DNA of 64,000 nt from Holtiella sp036655075 (GTDB lineage: Bacteria > Bacillota > Clostridia > Lachnospirales > Cellulosilyticaceae): NCBI RefSeq assembly GCF_036655075.1, contig NZ_JAVVQU010000006.1:13966-77965 (forward strand), written 5' to 3'. Positions within the stretch are counted from its first letter, which is position 1. Each line of letters opens with the position of its first letter. Below, one piece after another: positions 1-8,810 of this stretch. Under the pieces are notes generated by a model that made no database searches, was not told the DNA's origin, and worked only from the letters and a program-made list of their open reading frames with translations. A program made the position numbers and the translations under genes.

Positions 1-102
1 GCAACATCTATTAAGCAGCTTAAGGTATGGAGGCAAACTCAGAATTTAATCCTTAAATAAAGGATTTTCCCATTTGACTTACTTTAGGATTGCAAGTAAA
101 AA

Positions 103-273
103 TATACCCATGCATCCACCTATTACTATGCTACCTTTGAACTAGAGAATGTCGAAAGGCTAGAGATGAGTATTCCTTCTGATAAAATAGGTTATATCAT
201 TGAAGGCGACTAAGGCATTTTAAGCTTTCAAGGCAATTTGTTTGTGAAATTTGAACGTTCGAGTGAAGTCTAG
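103..273 (+). pseudogene. DUF2500-like protein remnant
   Basis: In frame 1 this stretch reads as a decayed copy of a DUF2500-type protein. The pieces TYYYATFELEN, a region around RLEMSIPSDKIGY, and GILSFQGNLFVKFER match the pattern I recall for that family (a YYVTFE start, a GDxGxLxFQGT middle, a GFER end). A TAA codon sits where the family has the residue after EGD, and further stops lie upstream. No start codon or ribosome binding site remains. The family assignment is from memory. Confidence 0.5.
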
Positions 274-392
274 GAGTATACAAAGGGAAAAGCTTTGATT
301 TAAGACTAGACAGAAAATAAAATGGCTTCTATGATAGAGAAGAACCTAAAATTATACGAGATAAAGGGATAAACCTAAAAGGAGACCAATGT

Positions 393-590
393 ATGCACGA
401 CAAAATAAATGAACTAATGAAAGAATACTATGTAACTTTTGAAGAGTTAGCGGTAAGGTTAGGTGTGAGTAAACAGACATTGACCAGAAAGTTTAAAGGG
501 ACAACAGACTGGACTTACCCAGAAATGATGTTGCTTGCACAAATTTTTAATATTCAGGATCCACAGACCTTTTTCTTTGAACAAAACTAA
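393..590 (+). CDS. small helix-turn-helix protein (Cro/C1-like)
   Basis: This 65-residue protein is almost entirely one helix-turn-helix: the segment FEELAVRLGVSKQTLTRKFKG is a typical first-helix, turn and recognition-helix pattern of the Cro/C1 (XRE) type. It probably binds DNA as a dimer in the cytoplasm. AAAGGAGACC ends about 6 nt before the ATG, so the start is good. It stands alone between the DUF2500 remnant and a LURP-one-like gene, so its target is unknown. It could be a leftover of a mobile element or a free-standing regulator. Confidence 0.65.
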   Translation: MHDKINELMKEYYVTFEELAVRLGVSKQTLTRKFKGTTDWTYPEMMLLAQIFNIQDPQTFFFEQN

Positions 591-700
591 CTTATGCTGT
601 AAGTCTATACTTTGATGGCATATTCATTTATAATAAAATGAGATAATTTCAACTTGTAGAAGATTTTATAAGTTATAGACGAGAAGTGGGGGTACTAGGC

Positions 701-1177
701 ATGCAAATGTTATTTAAGCAACGTTTTTTCTCATGGTTTGATAGCTATGATATTTACGGAGAAGATGGAAGCATTTTATATACGGTTAAAGGGAAGATGG
801 CATGGGGGCATTGTCTAGAAGTTTATAATGCCCATGGCATACATGTAGGCACACTCAAAGAAGAAGTTCTCACATGGATGCCAAGATTTCGTATGTATTT
901 AAATGGTGACCATGTGGGTGACATCAAAAAGGAGTTTAGCTTTTTTAAGCCATCTTTTACGTTAGACTGTAAAGGATGGAAAGTGGAGGGGAATTTCTGG
1001 GAGTGGGATTACCAAATTGCAGAAGTAGGTGGTGGTACTGTAGCCTGGGTTTCCAAACAACTTCTCAATTTTACTGATACTTATACAATAGATGTACCAG
1101 AGGCAGAAAATGCATTAATGTGTTTGATGATTGTTTTAGCCATTGATGCAGCTAAGTGTTCTTCTAATAACGGTTAA
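701..1177 (+). CDS. LURP-one-related / YxjI-like protein
   Basis: The 158-residue product begins MQMLFKQRFFSWFDSYDIY and carries repeated short beta-strand motifs (YTVKGKMAWG, IHVGTLKEE, GDHVGDIKKEFS), the pattern of LURP-one-related / YxjI proteins, which fold as a tubby-like beta barrel. No enzymatic role is established for the bacterial members. I chose the ATG at 701 over the in-frame GTG at 686 because the GTGGGGGT stretch then serves as the ribosome binding site. No signal peptide is seen. It is monocistronic, with a short AT-rich gap before the next gene. Confidence 0.6.
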   Translation: MQMLFKQRFFSWFDSYDIYGEDGSILYTVKGKMAWGHCLEVYNAHGIHVGTLKEEVLTWMPRFRMYLNGDHVGDIKKEFSFFKPSFTLDCKGWKVEGNFWEWDYQIAEVGGGTVAWVSKQLLNFTDTYTIDVPEAENALMCLMIVLAIDAAKCSSNNG

Positions 1178-1335
1178 AAAGTAAAAATAAGATAACACGT
1201 TTAAGGCTTTCTATGTAATGAATATAGGGAAAGAATAGACGTGTTTTTTGATGAAAAGGATTAAAGATGAAGGATGAACCACTTTGTTGTATAATAGCTT
1301 TAAAGTAATATAAGCATAAAGGAGTTATTAAACAA

Positions 1336-2301
1336 ATGAAATTTTATTTTGCACCTATGGAAGGTATAACAGGATATATTTACAGAAATGCTCATGCAAA
1401 GTATTTTGGACATGTGGACAAGTATTTTATCCCTTTTATTGCAGCCAATCAACATGGTACCCTTTCAACAAAGGAATTACATGATATTTTGCCTGAACAT
1501 AATAAAGGTCTTGTTGTTGTTCCACAGATTCTTACAAACAATGCAGAGGACTTTATTCGTACGGCGCATCAATTAAAGGATTTTGGTTATGATGAAATTA
1601 ATCTTAATCTAGGCTGTCCTTCGGGTACTGTTGTTGCAAAAGGGAAGGGTTCTGGATTCCTTGTAGACAAAGTAAAGCTAGAGCTATTTTTGGACCAAAT
1701 TTTTGCCACGTCCCCTACAAAGCTTTCCGTCAAAACCCGCATTGGAAAGGAGGATCCAGAAGAATTTTATGAGCTGATTCAGCTTTTTAACCGCTATCCT
1801 ATGGAGGAGCTTATTATTCACCCAAGAGTTCAAAAGGACTATTATAAAAATACACCTCATATGCAAGTCTTTCAAGATGGACTTGAAGTTAGCCAAAATC
1901 CAGTAGGGTATAATGGCGATATTTTTACAACCAGGGACTATGAAAGGTTTATACGTGATTATCCAAGTGTAGATCAAGTTATGCTTGGAAGAGGATTACT
2001 CACAAATCCTGGGCTTATCAATCAAATTACACAAGACTATACATTGGACAAACAGGTATTTAAAGCTTTTCATGATAAACTTTATAGAGATTATCAAGAG
2101 GAGCTTTCAGGGGAGCGTAATGTACTCTTTAAGATGAAAGAGGTATGGGCTTATATGATTTGGATTTTTTCAAATCCTGAAAAATATGCAAAAAAAATTA
2201 GAAAAGCACAAAGATTAAGCGATTATGATGGAGTCATTTCATCCTTGTTCGAAGAACAAAATCTTGTAGAGGGAGTGGGATTTGCTAACTTTAAAAAGTA
2301 A
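1336..2301 (+). CDS. tRNA-dihydrouridine synthase
   Basis: This 321-residue flavoenzyme of the Dus family reduces uridine to dihydrouridine in tRNA using FMN and NADPH. The start FYFAPMEGITGYIYRNAH is the usual TIM-barrel opening (APMEGxT). NLNLGCPSGTVVAKGKGSG carries the catalytic cysteine near residue 94, followed by the expected KxKGSG stretch. VMLGRGLLTNPGL near residue 215 matches the phosphate-binding GRGxxxNP motif. AAAGGAG lies upstream of the ATG with a TTATTAAACAA spacer. The subgroup (DusB- or DusC-like) cannot be set from the sequence alone. Confidence 0.88.
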   Translation: MKFYFAPMEGITGYIYRNAHAKYFGHVDKYFIPFIAANQHGTLSTKELHDILPEHNKGLVVVPQILTNNAEDFIRTAHQLKDFGYDEINLNLGCPSGTVVAKGKGSGFLVDKVKLELFLDQIFATSPTKLSVKTRIGKEDPEEFYELIQLFNRYPMEELIIHPRVQKDYYKNTPHMQVFQDGLEVSQNPVGYNGDIFTTRDYERFIRDYPSVDQVMLGRGLLTNPGLINQITQDYTLDKQVFKAFHDKLYRDYQEELSGERNVLFKMKEVWAYMIWIFSNPEKYAKKIRKAQRLSDYDGVISSLFEEQNLVEGVGFANFKK

Positions 2302-2329
2302 ATACTAAACTATAAAAATATCAAAAAGA

Positions 2330-2740
2330 GAGAGGAATATATTATAAGTGAGGCCATGTATGCACTGGGTATTCCAACAACCCGTAGCCTAGCTGTTGTA
2401 GCAACAGGTGAAGAGGTAGTCAGACAGCAGATAGAAAAAGGCGCAGTATTGGTACGTATGGCAGGCATGGATGAAAAAATGGCAAGAGCGCTTAGCCGGT
2501 CAACAAAGGTCCCAAGAAGCAATTTATAGCCTAATGAAAAAACATAATCCAGCAGTCATACCGCGTAATTACCGCGTAGAAGAGGCATTAGAAGCGGCTG
2601 TTCAAAATGAAGACTATAGCGTGATGAATCAATTGCTAGAAGTACTTGCAAACCCTTATGCTTATTCCCAGGAACAAGAAGTCTATAGGACGTTACCGAT
2701 AGCGACAAGTACGCCTTATAAAACATTTTGTGGCACTTGA
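2330..2740 (+). pseudogene. selO: SelO (YdiU/UPF0061) pseudogene with large internal deletion
   Basis: Two pieces of SelO, a pseudokinase-fold AMPylase, lie in different frames. The first (frame of 2341) reads SEAMYALGIPTTRSLAVVAT and continues to about VLVRMAG, which is the region roughly a quarter of the way into the family. The second (2471-2740) reads MKKHNPAVIPRNYRVEEAL and ends YKTFCGT, the family's C-terminus. The N-terminus and several hundred residues between the pieces, including the nucleotide-binding core, are missing. The junction lies near 2459-2475. The C-terminal piece could still be translated but cannot be active. Confidence 0.85.
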
Positions 2741-2857
2741 GATAAGCTTGTCTTTATAAATATTACGAGTTGATGACACTTCCCCCTTTTTAGTAGATTC
2801 AAGAAAAAGGAAGCATACACTATTGTATAAGCAATCTATAACAAAGGGGGAAATTAT

Positions 2858-5269
2858 ATGAGACGTCAAAAATCCATCATTTGGATACTTGTAATGACTT
2901 TAGGCGTTATGACAATGCCAGTAATGCCTATTAGTGCGCGTACAACACGTGAGATAGCAGGAGGTGTCATCACCCAATCTCAATCTATTAAGGTTGGTGA
3001 CTATCTTTACTACGGTAAGCGTGGAGGACGTGACATAATATGGCGAGTGGTAAAGCAGGATGAAAAGGGGATTTTACTTTTCCAAAATGACTTACTGCGC
3101 TATAGTGAAACAGTACAAAATCAAGGGGATAAGATTGATAAGAGAAGAGATTGGAAGACAGAATTAGAGATAGAAGATGTACTAGATAGAGAGAATATAC
3201 TAGATGTAGAAGATTTGTTAGAACAACAAGGTTTAAAATTAGAAGATTTACCAAGTATGCAAAGCTTGATAGAAGATGACGATATGCACATGATTGTTAC
3301 CTTTTATCTCAATCCGAATACGGTTGTTTTCAAGCTCGGGGAAGGCAGTTTAGAAAAGCCTTACACACCTTACATGGAATGGAGCCAAGTGCCCACGCTT
3401 AAAGCAAAAGGTAATCAAGTAAGCATGACAGGCGTAGAAGTTATAGGGAGTCAAAATCTATGGGAATCCATTCCTACTATTTGGGTGGATGGCATAGCCC
3501 AAACGATTTCTAATATAAATTATAATCAAGAGCGTCAAACGCTGACCTATGAACTGGCTCAACCCATTAAACAAAATCAGCGTGTAGAATTTGCCTATAG
3601 CTTAGTCGCACATAGCACAAGTGCGATTGCTAAATGCGACGAACGCTTAGTCATCAAGGAAGTGCCAGTTACGGGTATACCTAATGAAACGGTTGACAAT
3701 GTACCACAACCTGTAGTGATCACGAAGCAATTGCAAGAGGAATGGTGGAAAGTTGGCGAACAAAGAAGATTAAGTGTCACTGCAAAAGGTGAAGGTCAAC
3801 TCACTTTTAGCTGGTACAAAGATAATAAATGGATAGGTGAAGAAAAGATACAAGTGGTCAATCAAGAAGCAACGTCTTCCTATGCCATCAAACAAGTCAC
3901 TACAGGAGATGCAGGTGTCTATAGTGTGGAAGTAAGTGGTACAACAGGACTTGCCAAGACACAAGCACCAGTACATGTCATCAGTCAGTGTACCATACGT
4001 ACAGCAACTTATCCTGCAGATGCAGGGAATATTACCAACAACAGTGCAGGACAAAATGGTATCTATAATGTAAATGATGTGGTAACACTCACAGCGAATT
4101 CTAAAAGTTATTATCAGTTCAAGAATTGGACAGAAAATGGCCAAGAAGTAAGTCGTGACCGCACGTATACATTTACAGCAGCAAAAGATCGAAACTTGGT
4201 TGCCAATTTCTATTGGGATAGGCCAGAACCTATTCCTCAATATACGATTCGTGTCACGATTACACCAAAAGATGCAGGAACTGTACGTGGAGATTACACC
4301 TACAATAAGGGAGACCAAGCGACTGTCACCGCGAAGGCAAAAGACGGATATGTCTTTGACTGTTGGACGGAAGATGGGGACGTTGTAAGTCGTAATGAAT
4401 CTTATAGCTTTACAGTTAAGGAAGAGCGAAGACTTAAAGTTAATTTTGAGGAAGAAAAACCTAAAGAAGTGACATTTAAACAAGCGTGGAGAGCGCTATC
4501 TTCAAGACAACAAAAGTCTATTTTAGAAAACTTTGAAGCTTATTTACCTTATACCACATTAGAGGAGTCTTTAACTTTAGACCAACTCAATGATTTGACA
4601 AAAGGATACTTTACTAAAGACCAATTAAGAGAAGTAAAAAGAGACTTAGATTTACTTGAAGATGTAGGGATAGACCTAGATTGGAAAGTAGTCGAGCTCA
4701 AGGAAGTCTCTCAAGTGAATTTTATAGATTTATCAAGAAATCATTGGGCGTATAGTAATATTACAGAGCTAGCCAAAAGAGGTATTGTAACGGGCTATCC
4801 GGATGGTAGCTTTAAACCTAATAAAGCGTTGACGGTAGAAGATACCTTTACCTTCTTAGACCGTGTACTCCTTCTTAACGAGCAAATGGAAGTCAAACAC
4901 TCAAGAAGTGTTGTAGAAAAATATATAGAAAATCAAAGAAGTTGGGCCTTTGACCATGTGGCTTCTATAGGTGCCAAACTAGAAGAAAAGACACTCAGAC
5001 AGATTGGGCAGATGGAAGATGCGTATGTCTCACGTGGGCAACTGGCACAAGTTATTTATGAAGTGACCAATGGAAACCTTAAGAAAATTAGACCTTCAAG
5101 CTACTTTACAGATACGGTTTATTCAGAATATGAAGCAGGGATTGACTACTGCGTACGAACAGGTTTGTTAGAAGGAACGACTGCCTCTACTATGGAGCCT
5201 AACAAGGCTGTAACAAGGGCAGAGATGATGACCATTTTAATGCGATTAGATGGGGCACTCAAACGCTAA
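2858..5269 (+). CDS. secreted S-layer-homology protein with Ig-like and InlB-type repeats
   Basis: This 803-residue exported protein starts with a signal peptide (about residues 1-27, cut likely after ISA). A module around residues 145-250 (FYLNPNTVVFKLG start) resembles the X2/Ig-like modules of clostridial surface proteins. An Ig-like domain follows at about 285-375, then two InlB-type B repeats at about 378-455 and 462-535 (paired FKNWTENG and FDCWTEDG motifs). The C-terminus has S-layer homology domains: a clear one at about 635 (HWAYSNITELAKRGIVTGYP), a degenerate one, and a last one ending VTRAEMMTILMRL. SLH domains anchor proteins to secondary wall polymer. Its role is probably adhesive or structural; no catalytic domain is seen. 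AAAGGGGG precedes the ATG. Confidence 0.85.
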   Translation: MRRQKSIIWILVMTLGVMTMPVMPISARTTREIAGGVITQSQSIKVGDYLYYGKRGGRDIIWRVVKQDEKGILLFQNDLLRYSETVQNQGDKIDKRRDWKTELEIEDVLDRENILDVEDLLEQQGLKLEDLPSMQSLIEDDDMHMIVTFYLNPNTVVFKLGEGSLEKPYTPYMEWSQVPTLKAKGNQVSMTGVEVIGSQNLWESIPTIWVDGIAQTISNINYNQERQTLTYELAQPIKQNQRVEFAYSLVAHSTSAIAKCDERLVIKEVPVTGIPNETVDNVPQPVVITKQLQEEWWKVGEQRRLSVTAKGEGQLTFSWYKDNKWIGEEKIQVVNQEATSSYAIKQVTTGDAGVYSVEVSGTTGLAKTQAPVHVISQCTIRTATYPADAGNITNNSAGQNGIYNVNDVVTLTANSKSYYQFKNWTENGQEVSRDRTYTFTAAKDRNLVANFYWDRPEPIPQYTIRVTITPKDAGTVRGDYTYNKGDQATVTAKAKDGYVFDCWTEDGDVVSRNESYSFTVKEERRLKVNFEEEKPKEVTFKQAWRALSSRQQKSILENFEAYLPYTTLEESLTLDQLNDLTKGYFTKDQLREVKRDLDLLEDVGIDLDWKVVELKEVSQVNFIDLSRNHWAYSNITELAKRGIVTGYPDGSFKPNKALTVEDTFTFLDRVLLLNEQMEVKHSRSVVEKYIENQRSWAFDHVASIGAKLEEKTLRQIGQMEDAYVSRGQLAQVIYEVTNGNLKKIRPSSYFTDTVYSEYEAGIDYCVRTGLLEGTTASTMEPNKAVTRAEMMTILMRLDGALKR

Positions 5270-5283
5270 AGTAAAAATGAATT

Positions 5284-5334
5284 TGTCAATCAATGCCCTA
5301 GGAAACAGGCTCTTTCATAGGGCATTGATTGACA
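5284..5334 (+). terminator. stem-loop after the SLH gene
   Basis: TGTCAATCAATGCCCTA (5284-5300) pairs perfectly with 5318-5334 across a 17-nt loop. There is no T run after it, so it may act as an mRNA 3' end stabiliser or a factor-dependent terminator rather than a classical intrinsic terminator. Confidence 0.6.
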
Positions 5335-5461
5335 GATAAGATAATTGACCCTATTATATACATAAGAATGCAGGATATGGATAACAATTTATTTAGCCAG
5401 TATTTTTTCTAGATAGAAATTTTACAAAATAGACCAACCGATAAAAGAGGAGACTGACAAC

Positions 5462-5695
5462 ATGACAGACCAAAAAGCGATGCAAATTTTAAAACTATTT
5501 TTCTTTGGTGCAGTAAGTGTTCAAGAGATTGAGCGTAAAGTGGGCTTACCAAGAGTGGAGGTAAGAGAAGTATTAAAAGGGGCACGTGCTTGTGATTTAA
5601 TTAATTACAGTACACAAGATACAAGTGAAACTTTTGTTAACGTAAAGAAAAAAGGGTTAGAAAGATACTTACGTACAAAAGGGATTATTAGCTAA
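5462..5695 (+). CDS. small winged-helix-like protein
   Basis: The 77-residue product is not recognised by name. VSVQEIERKVGLPRVEVREVLKG looks like a helix-turn-helix, and FVNVKKKGLERYLRTKG like a wing plus final helix, as in small winged-helix regulators. AGAGGAG lies before the ATG. A terminator-like hairpin follows it, so it is probably transcribed alone. Function is inferred only from the predicted fold. Confidence 0.55.
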   Translation: MTDQKAMQILKLFFFGAVSVQEIERKVGLPRVEVREVLKGARACDLINYSTQDTSETFVNVKKKGLERYLRTKGIIS

Positions 5696-5747
5696 GACAT
5701 TTAGATGAAGCTTTGAGGTACCTATGGATAAGAGAGGCACTTCCAAT

Positions 5748-5793
5748 AAAAAGCACTAGCCCGAAAACAATGTATTTAGGGATAGTGTTTTTT
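5748..5793 (+). terminator. terminator-like hairpin
   Basis: AAAAGCACTAGCC pairs with GGATAGTGTTTT with one bulge and one mismatch, followed by a T run. It closes the small winged-helix gene. Confidence 0.55.
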
Positions 5794-5873
5794 GTTGGGA
5801 GATTTAAAGAGGCGGAAAGTCGTTTGCTAAAGGTAGTGGAGAGGACTAAAATGACACTTAAGAGGAGGATGAC

Positions 5874-6563
5874 ATGAAATACGAAATAATTCTTTTTGAT
5901 GCAGATGAAACTTTATTTGACTTTAAAAAAACTGAACGCTATGCGCTTGAAAAAACTTTTGAACACTTTGCTATCCCTTATGAAGCAAGCTACCATTTAG
6001 AAATCTATGGGGCTATTAATAAAAAGGTATGGGAAGACTTAGAAAAAGGGCTTATTACACCCGATAGGTTAAAAGTTGAAAGATTTAAAAGGTTAAGTGA
6101 AAAGCTCGCATTAGAGTTTGACCCAAGGGAATTTAGTGACGCTTACTTACAGGCTTTAGGAGAGGGTTCTTTCCTATTAAAAGGGGCAGACAAATTAGTT
6201 GAGGCATTAAGCAAGGACTATCGGATGGGGATTTTGACCAATGGCTTAAGTGTTGTACAAAATAACCGGATTAAGCAATCTGTTTTAAAAGATTACTTTG
6301 AAGCTGTAGTCATTTCCGAAGAGGTGAAAGTGGCTAAGCCCAATGCTCAGATTTTTGATATGATTTTAAGTCAAATGGGACAAGTGGACCGTACGCGTGT
6401 TTTAATGATTGGAGATAGCTTAACCTCAGATATCCAAGGTGGCATCAATGCAGGGATAGATACTTGTTGGTATAACCCTCATCAAGTAAAAAATACAACA
6501 GGGATTCAACCGATGTATGAAGTCTGTGATTTTGAAGCACTTAGACAATGGTTAGAAGTCTAA
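5874..6563 (+). CDS. yjjG: HAD-family pyrimidine 5'-nucleotidase, YjjG type
   Basis: This 229-residue haloacid-dehalogenase phosphatase starts MKYEIILFDADETLFDF, with the DxD nucleophile pair at residues 9 and 11. The motif II region ILTNGLS, the motif III lysine in VAKPNAQIF, and the motif IV acidic pair in MIGDSLTSDIQGG all follow in order. The FDADETLFDF opening and the helical cap match the YjjG/YfnB branch, which removes phosphate from pyrimidine nucleotides including non-canonical ones. AGGAGG sits just upstream. It is cytosolic and appears monocistronic. Confidence 0.85.
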   Translation: MKYEIILFDADETLFDFKKTERYALEKTFEHFAIPYEASYHLEIYGAINKKVWEDLEKGLITPDRLKVERFKRLSEKLALEFDPREFSDAYLQALGEGSFLLKGADKLVEALSKDYRMGILTNGLSVVQNNRIKQSVLKDYFEAVVISEEVKVAKPNAQIFDMILSQMGQVDRTRVLMIGDSLTSDIQGGINAGIDTCWYNPHQVKNTTGIQPMYEVCDFEALRQWLEV

Positions 6564-6678
6564 AGTAGGCTACATAGTTCCTAAAGTATAAGTTAGATAT
6601 ATATTATAGAGAGCTCTCATATACTAGAATAGAAGGTGAGACAAGAGAAGGCATAATCTACCCGAGGAAGGGGAGGGA

Positions 6679-8028
6679 GTGTCTTTTCTGCTTTTCTTCA
6701 ACTTTATAGAAAGTGAGGCCTTACACTTGGATGCACATGTTAGTTTCAAAAAGATGACACCGGCTAAAGTGATTGCGTTAAGTTTTGTGACAGTCATTCT
6801 AATTGGTGCAATTTTATTAACGCTGCCTATTGCGAGCCATGAAGGGATTCAGGTTTCTTTTATAGATGCCTTATTTACCTCCACAAGTGCAGTATGCGTA
6901 ACAGGACTGGTCGTAGTAGATACTGCGGATACATTCAATGCCTTTGGGCAGAGTGTTGTGGCTATTTTGATTCAAATAGGGGGGCTAGGCGTCACATCCT
7001 TAGGTGTAGGCCTTATTTTGATTGCTGGAAGACGTGTAGGATTTAAGCAAAGGACGCTTGTAAGAGAAGCATGGAACATCAACAATTTTAAAGGGATTGT
7101 AAAATTAGTAAAAGCTGTTCTTCTTTTGACGTTGATTTTTGAAGGAATAGGAGCGTTGTTAAGCTTTATTGTATTTCGCCAAGATTATCCAACAGGGCAA
7201 GCTTTGGGAATTAGTATGTTTCATTCTATAGCTTCCTTTAACAATGCAGGTTTTGACATTTTAGGTAGCTTTCAAAATCTCATACCTTATCAAAATAATC
7301 TACTTTTGAATTTGACCACCTGCGTACTTATTATATTTGGTGGATTAGGCTTTTTGGTCATTTTAGATTTAGGCCAGATGAGAGGTTTTAAGCACCTGAC
7401 ACTTCATTCTAAAGTAGTCATCCTTACAACAGTGAGTTTATTAGTGATGGGTACTCTGTTTTTAAAGGGAACAGAGGAAATGACGTGGCTTGGAGCCTTT
7501 TTCCAAAGTACATCAGCAAGGACTGCTGGGTTTTGTACCTATTCTATTGGAGAGTTATCAAATGCAGGTCTTTGGATTCTTACTATTTTAATGTTTATTG
7601 GAGCATCTCCTGGTTCTACAGGGGGAGGCATTAAAACGAGTACTGTATTCGTACTTATTCAGTTTACAAGAAGTGTTGTAACTAATCAGCATTGTAAAGC
7701 TCTTAAAAGAAGTATTCCAGATGAGGCGATTGTAAAAGCTACGATTATTACATTATTGGCTCTAGGCATTGTAGGTAGTGGTGCTTTTTTGCTATGTGTT
7801 TTAGAACCAGAGTATAGTTTTATGCAACACTTGTTTGAAGTTACTTCAGCGTTTGGAACGGTAGGCTTATCTACAGGCATAACGCCAAGTCTTAGTGGAT
7901 GGAGTAAAATACTACTGATTGTCGTGATGTATATCGGGAGACTTGGTCCTTTGACCATTGCTTCTTTGTGGTTTGTAAAGAATAAGTCAAATCTTCATTA
8001 TACAGAAGAAATGATAACGATTGGATAG
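6679..8028 (+). CDS. TrkH/KtrB-type potassium channel subunit
   Basis: This roughly 449-residue membrane protein has the repeated membrane-pore-membrane plan of the Trk/Ktr family. The pore loops STSAVCVTGLV, SIASFNNAGFD, STSARTAGFCTY and TSAFGTVGLSTG each carry the conserved filter glycine. It forms the K+ pathway and needs the cytosolic TrkA/KtrA ring encoded next. The GTG start follows GAGGAAGGGG; a downstream start near LHLDAHVSF is possible. Its stop codon overlaps the ribosome binding site of the next gene, showing translational coupling. Confidence 0.9.
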   Translation: MSFLLFFNFIESEALHLDAHVSFKKMTPAKVIALSFVTVILIGAILLTLPIASHEGIQVSFIDALFTSTSAVCVTGLVVVDTADTFNAFGQSVVAILIQIGGLGVTSLGVGLILIAGRRVGFKQRTLVREAWNINNFKGIVKLVKAVLLLTLIFEGIGALLSFIVFRQDYPTGQALGISMFHSIASFNNAGFDILGSFQNLIPYQNNLLLNLTTCVLIIFGGLGFLVILDLGQMRGFKHLTLHSKVVILTTVSLLVMGTLFLKGTEEMTWLGAFFQSTSARTAGFCTYSIGELSNAGLWILTILMFIGASPGSTGGGIKTSTVFVLIQFTRSVVTNQHCKALKRSIPDEAIVKATIITLLALGIVGSGAFLLCVLEPEYSFMQHLFEVTSAFGTVGLSTGITPSLSGWSKILLIVVMYIGRLGPLTIASLWFVKNKSNLHYTEEMITIG

Positions 8029-8038
8029 GAGGAATGCT

Positions 8039-8701
8039 ATGTTTAAAAGTAAAAAGACAGTAGCAATAGGGATTATCGGTTTAGGACGATTTGGAATGGC
8101 TTTGGCTAAAAGGCTCTGTGAGTTGGGAAAAGAAGTATTGGTGATTGACCAAAATGAATCTAAAGTAAAAGAACTTAGAAGCCATACTCAATATGCCTTT
8201 GTAGCAAATGAACTGACTAAAGAAGTCTTAGAAGAGGCCGGTATACAAAACTGCGAAGTAGTTGTCGTCTGCATTGGTGAGAAAATAGATGTAAGTATTT
8301 TGACCACTTTAAATGTGGTCAGCTTAGGCGTTCCAAAAGTGATTGCTAAAGCGATTAGCTACGAACAAGGCTGCGTGTTAGAAAAAATAGGCGCAGAAGT
8401 GGTCTATCCTGAACGAGATATGGCTCTTAGAGTGGCCAAAAAAATTGTCTCTCATAACGTCTTAGATTATATTTCGTTAAGCAATGAAGTAGAGCTATCA
8501 GAAATTAAAGTGAATGAGAAGCTCATTGGTCAGACTGTAAGTGGAGCGAATTTGCGTAAGCAATATGGTCTTAATATCATTGCCATTGGTACACAAGGAA
8601 ACATTGAGACAGATATTGCTCCAGACTATGTCTTTAAAGAAACAGATGTGGTGGTGGTGATTGGAAAGAAAGAAAGTATTAGTGCTTTTGAAATGGATTA
8701 A
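8039..8701 (+). CDS. TrkA/KtrA-type potassium channel regulatory subunit
   Basis: The 220-residue cytosolic protein has an N-terminal RCK/TrkA-N Rossmann domain (GLGRFGMALAKRL, with the acidic LVID end of strand 2 that binds the ribose) and a C-terminal TrkA-C domain from about residue 138 (SNEVELSEIKVNEKL). It gates the TrkH partner in response to bound nucleotide. I used the ATG at 8039 rather than the TTG at 8021, because AGGAGG at 8027-8032 is then correctly placed and overlaps the TrkH stop. Confidence 0.9.
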   Translation: MFKSKKTVAIGIIGLGRFGMALAKRLCELGKEVLVIDQNESKVKELRSHTQYAFVANELTKEVLEEAGIQNCEVVVVCIGEKIDVSILTTLNVVSLGVPKVIAKAISYEQGCVLEKIGAEVVYPERDMALRVAKKIVSHNVLDYISLSNEVELSEIKVNEKLIGQTVSGANLRKQYGLNIIAIGTQGNIETDIAPDYVFKETDVVVVIGKKESISAFEMD

Positions 8702-8746
8702 GTAAAGCTATTAAGCATACAAGTATTTATTTTGTATAAAAAAAGC

Positions 8747-8777
8747 TTGACTCTATAGTAACAATAGAGTTTAAGAT
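8747..8777 (+). promoter_or_regulatory. MerR-type promoter/operator for the MATE gene
   Basis: TTGACT (8747-8752) and TAAGAT (8772-8777) are separated by 19 bp instead of 17. The spacer contains the dyad ACTCTAT-N7-ATAGAGT (8750-8770). An over-long spacer holding an inverted repeat is the hallmark of MerR-family activated promoters, in which the activator twists the DNA to align the -35 and -10 elements. The MerR/GyrI-like gene at 10592 is the obvious candidate activator. Confidence 0.8.
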
Positions 8778-8810
8778 AGTACATGGCAAAAGAAAAAGGG
8801 AGGAATGAAT

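Noticed and set aside
3770..4483. 237-codon minus-strand open frame inside the SLH protein gene
   Set aside because: It is an antisense shadow of a clear coding region, rich in Cys and Ile, with no ribosome binding site or family match.
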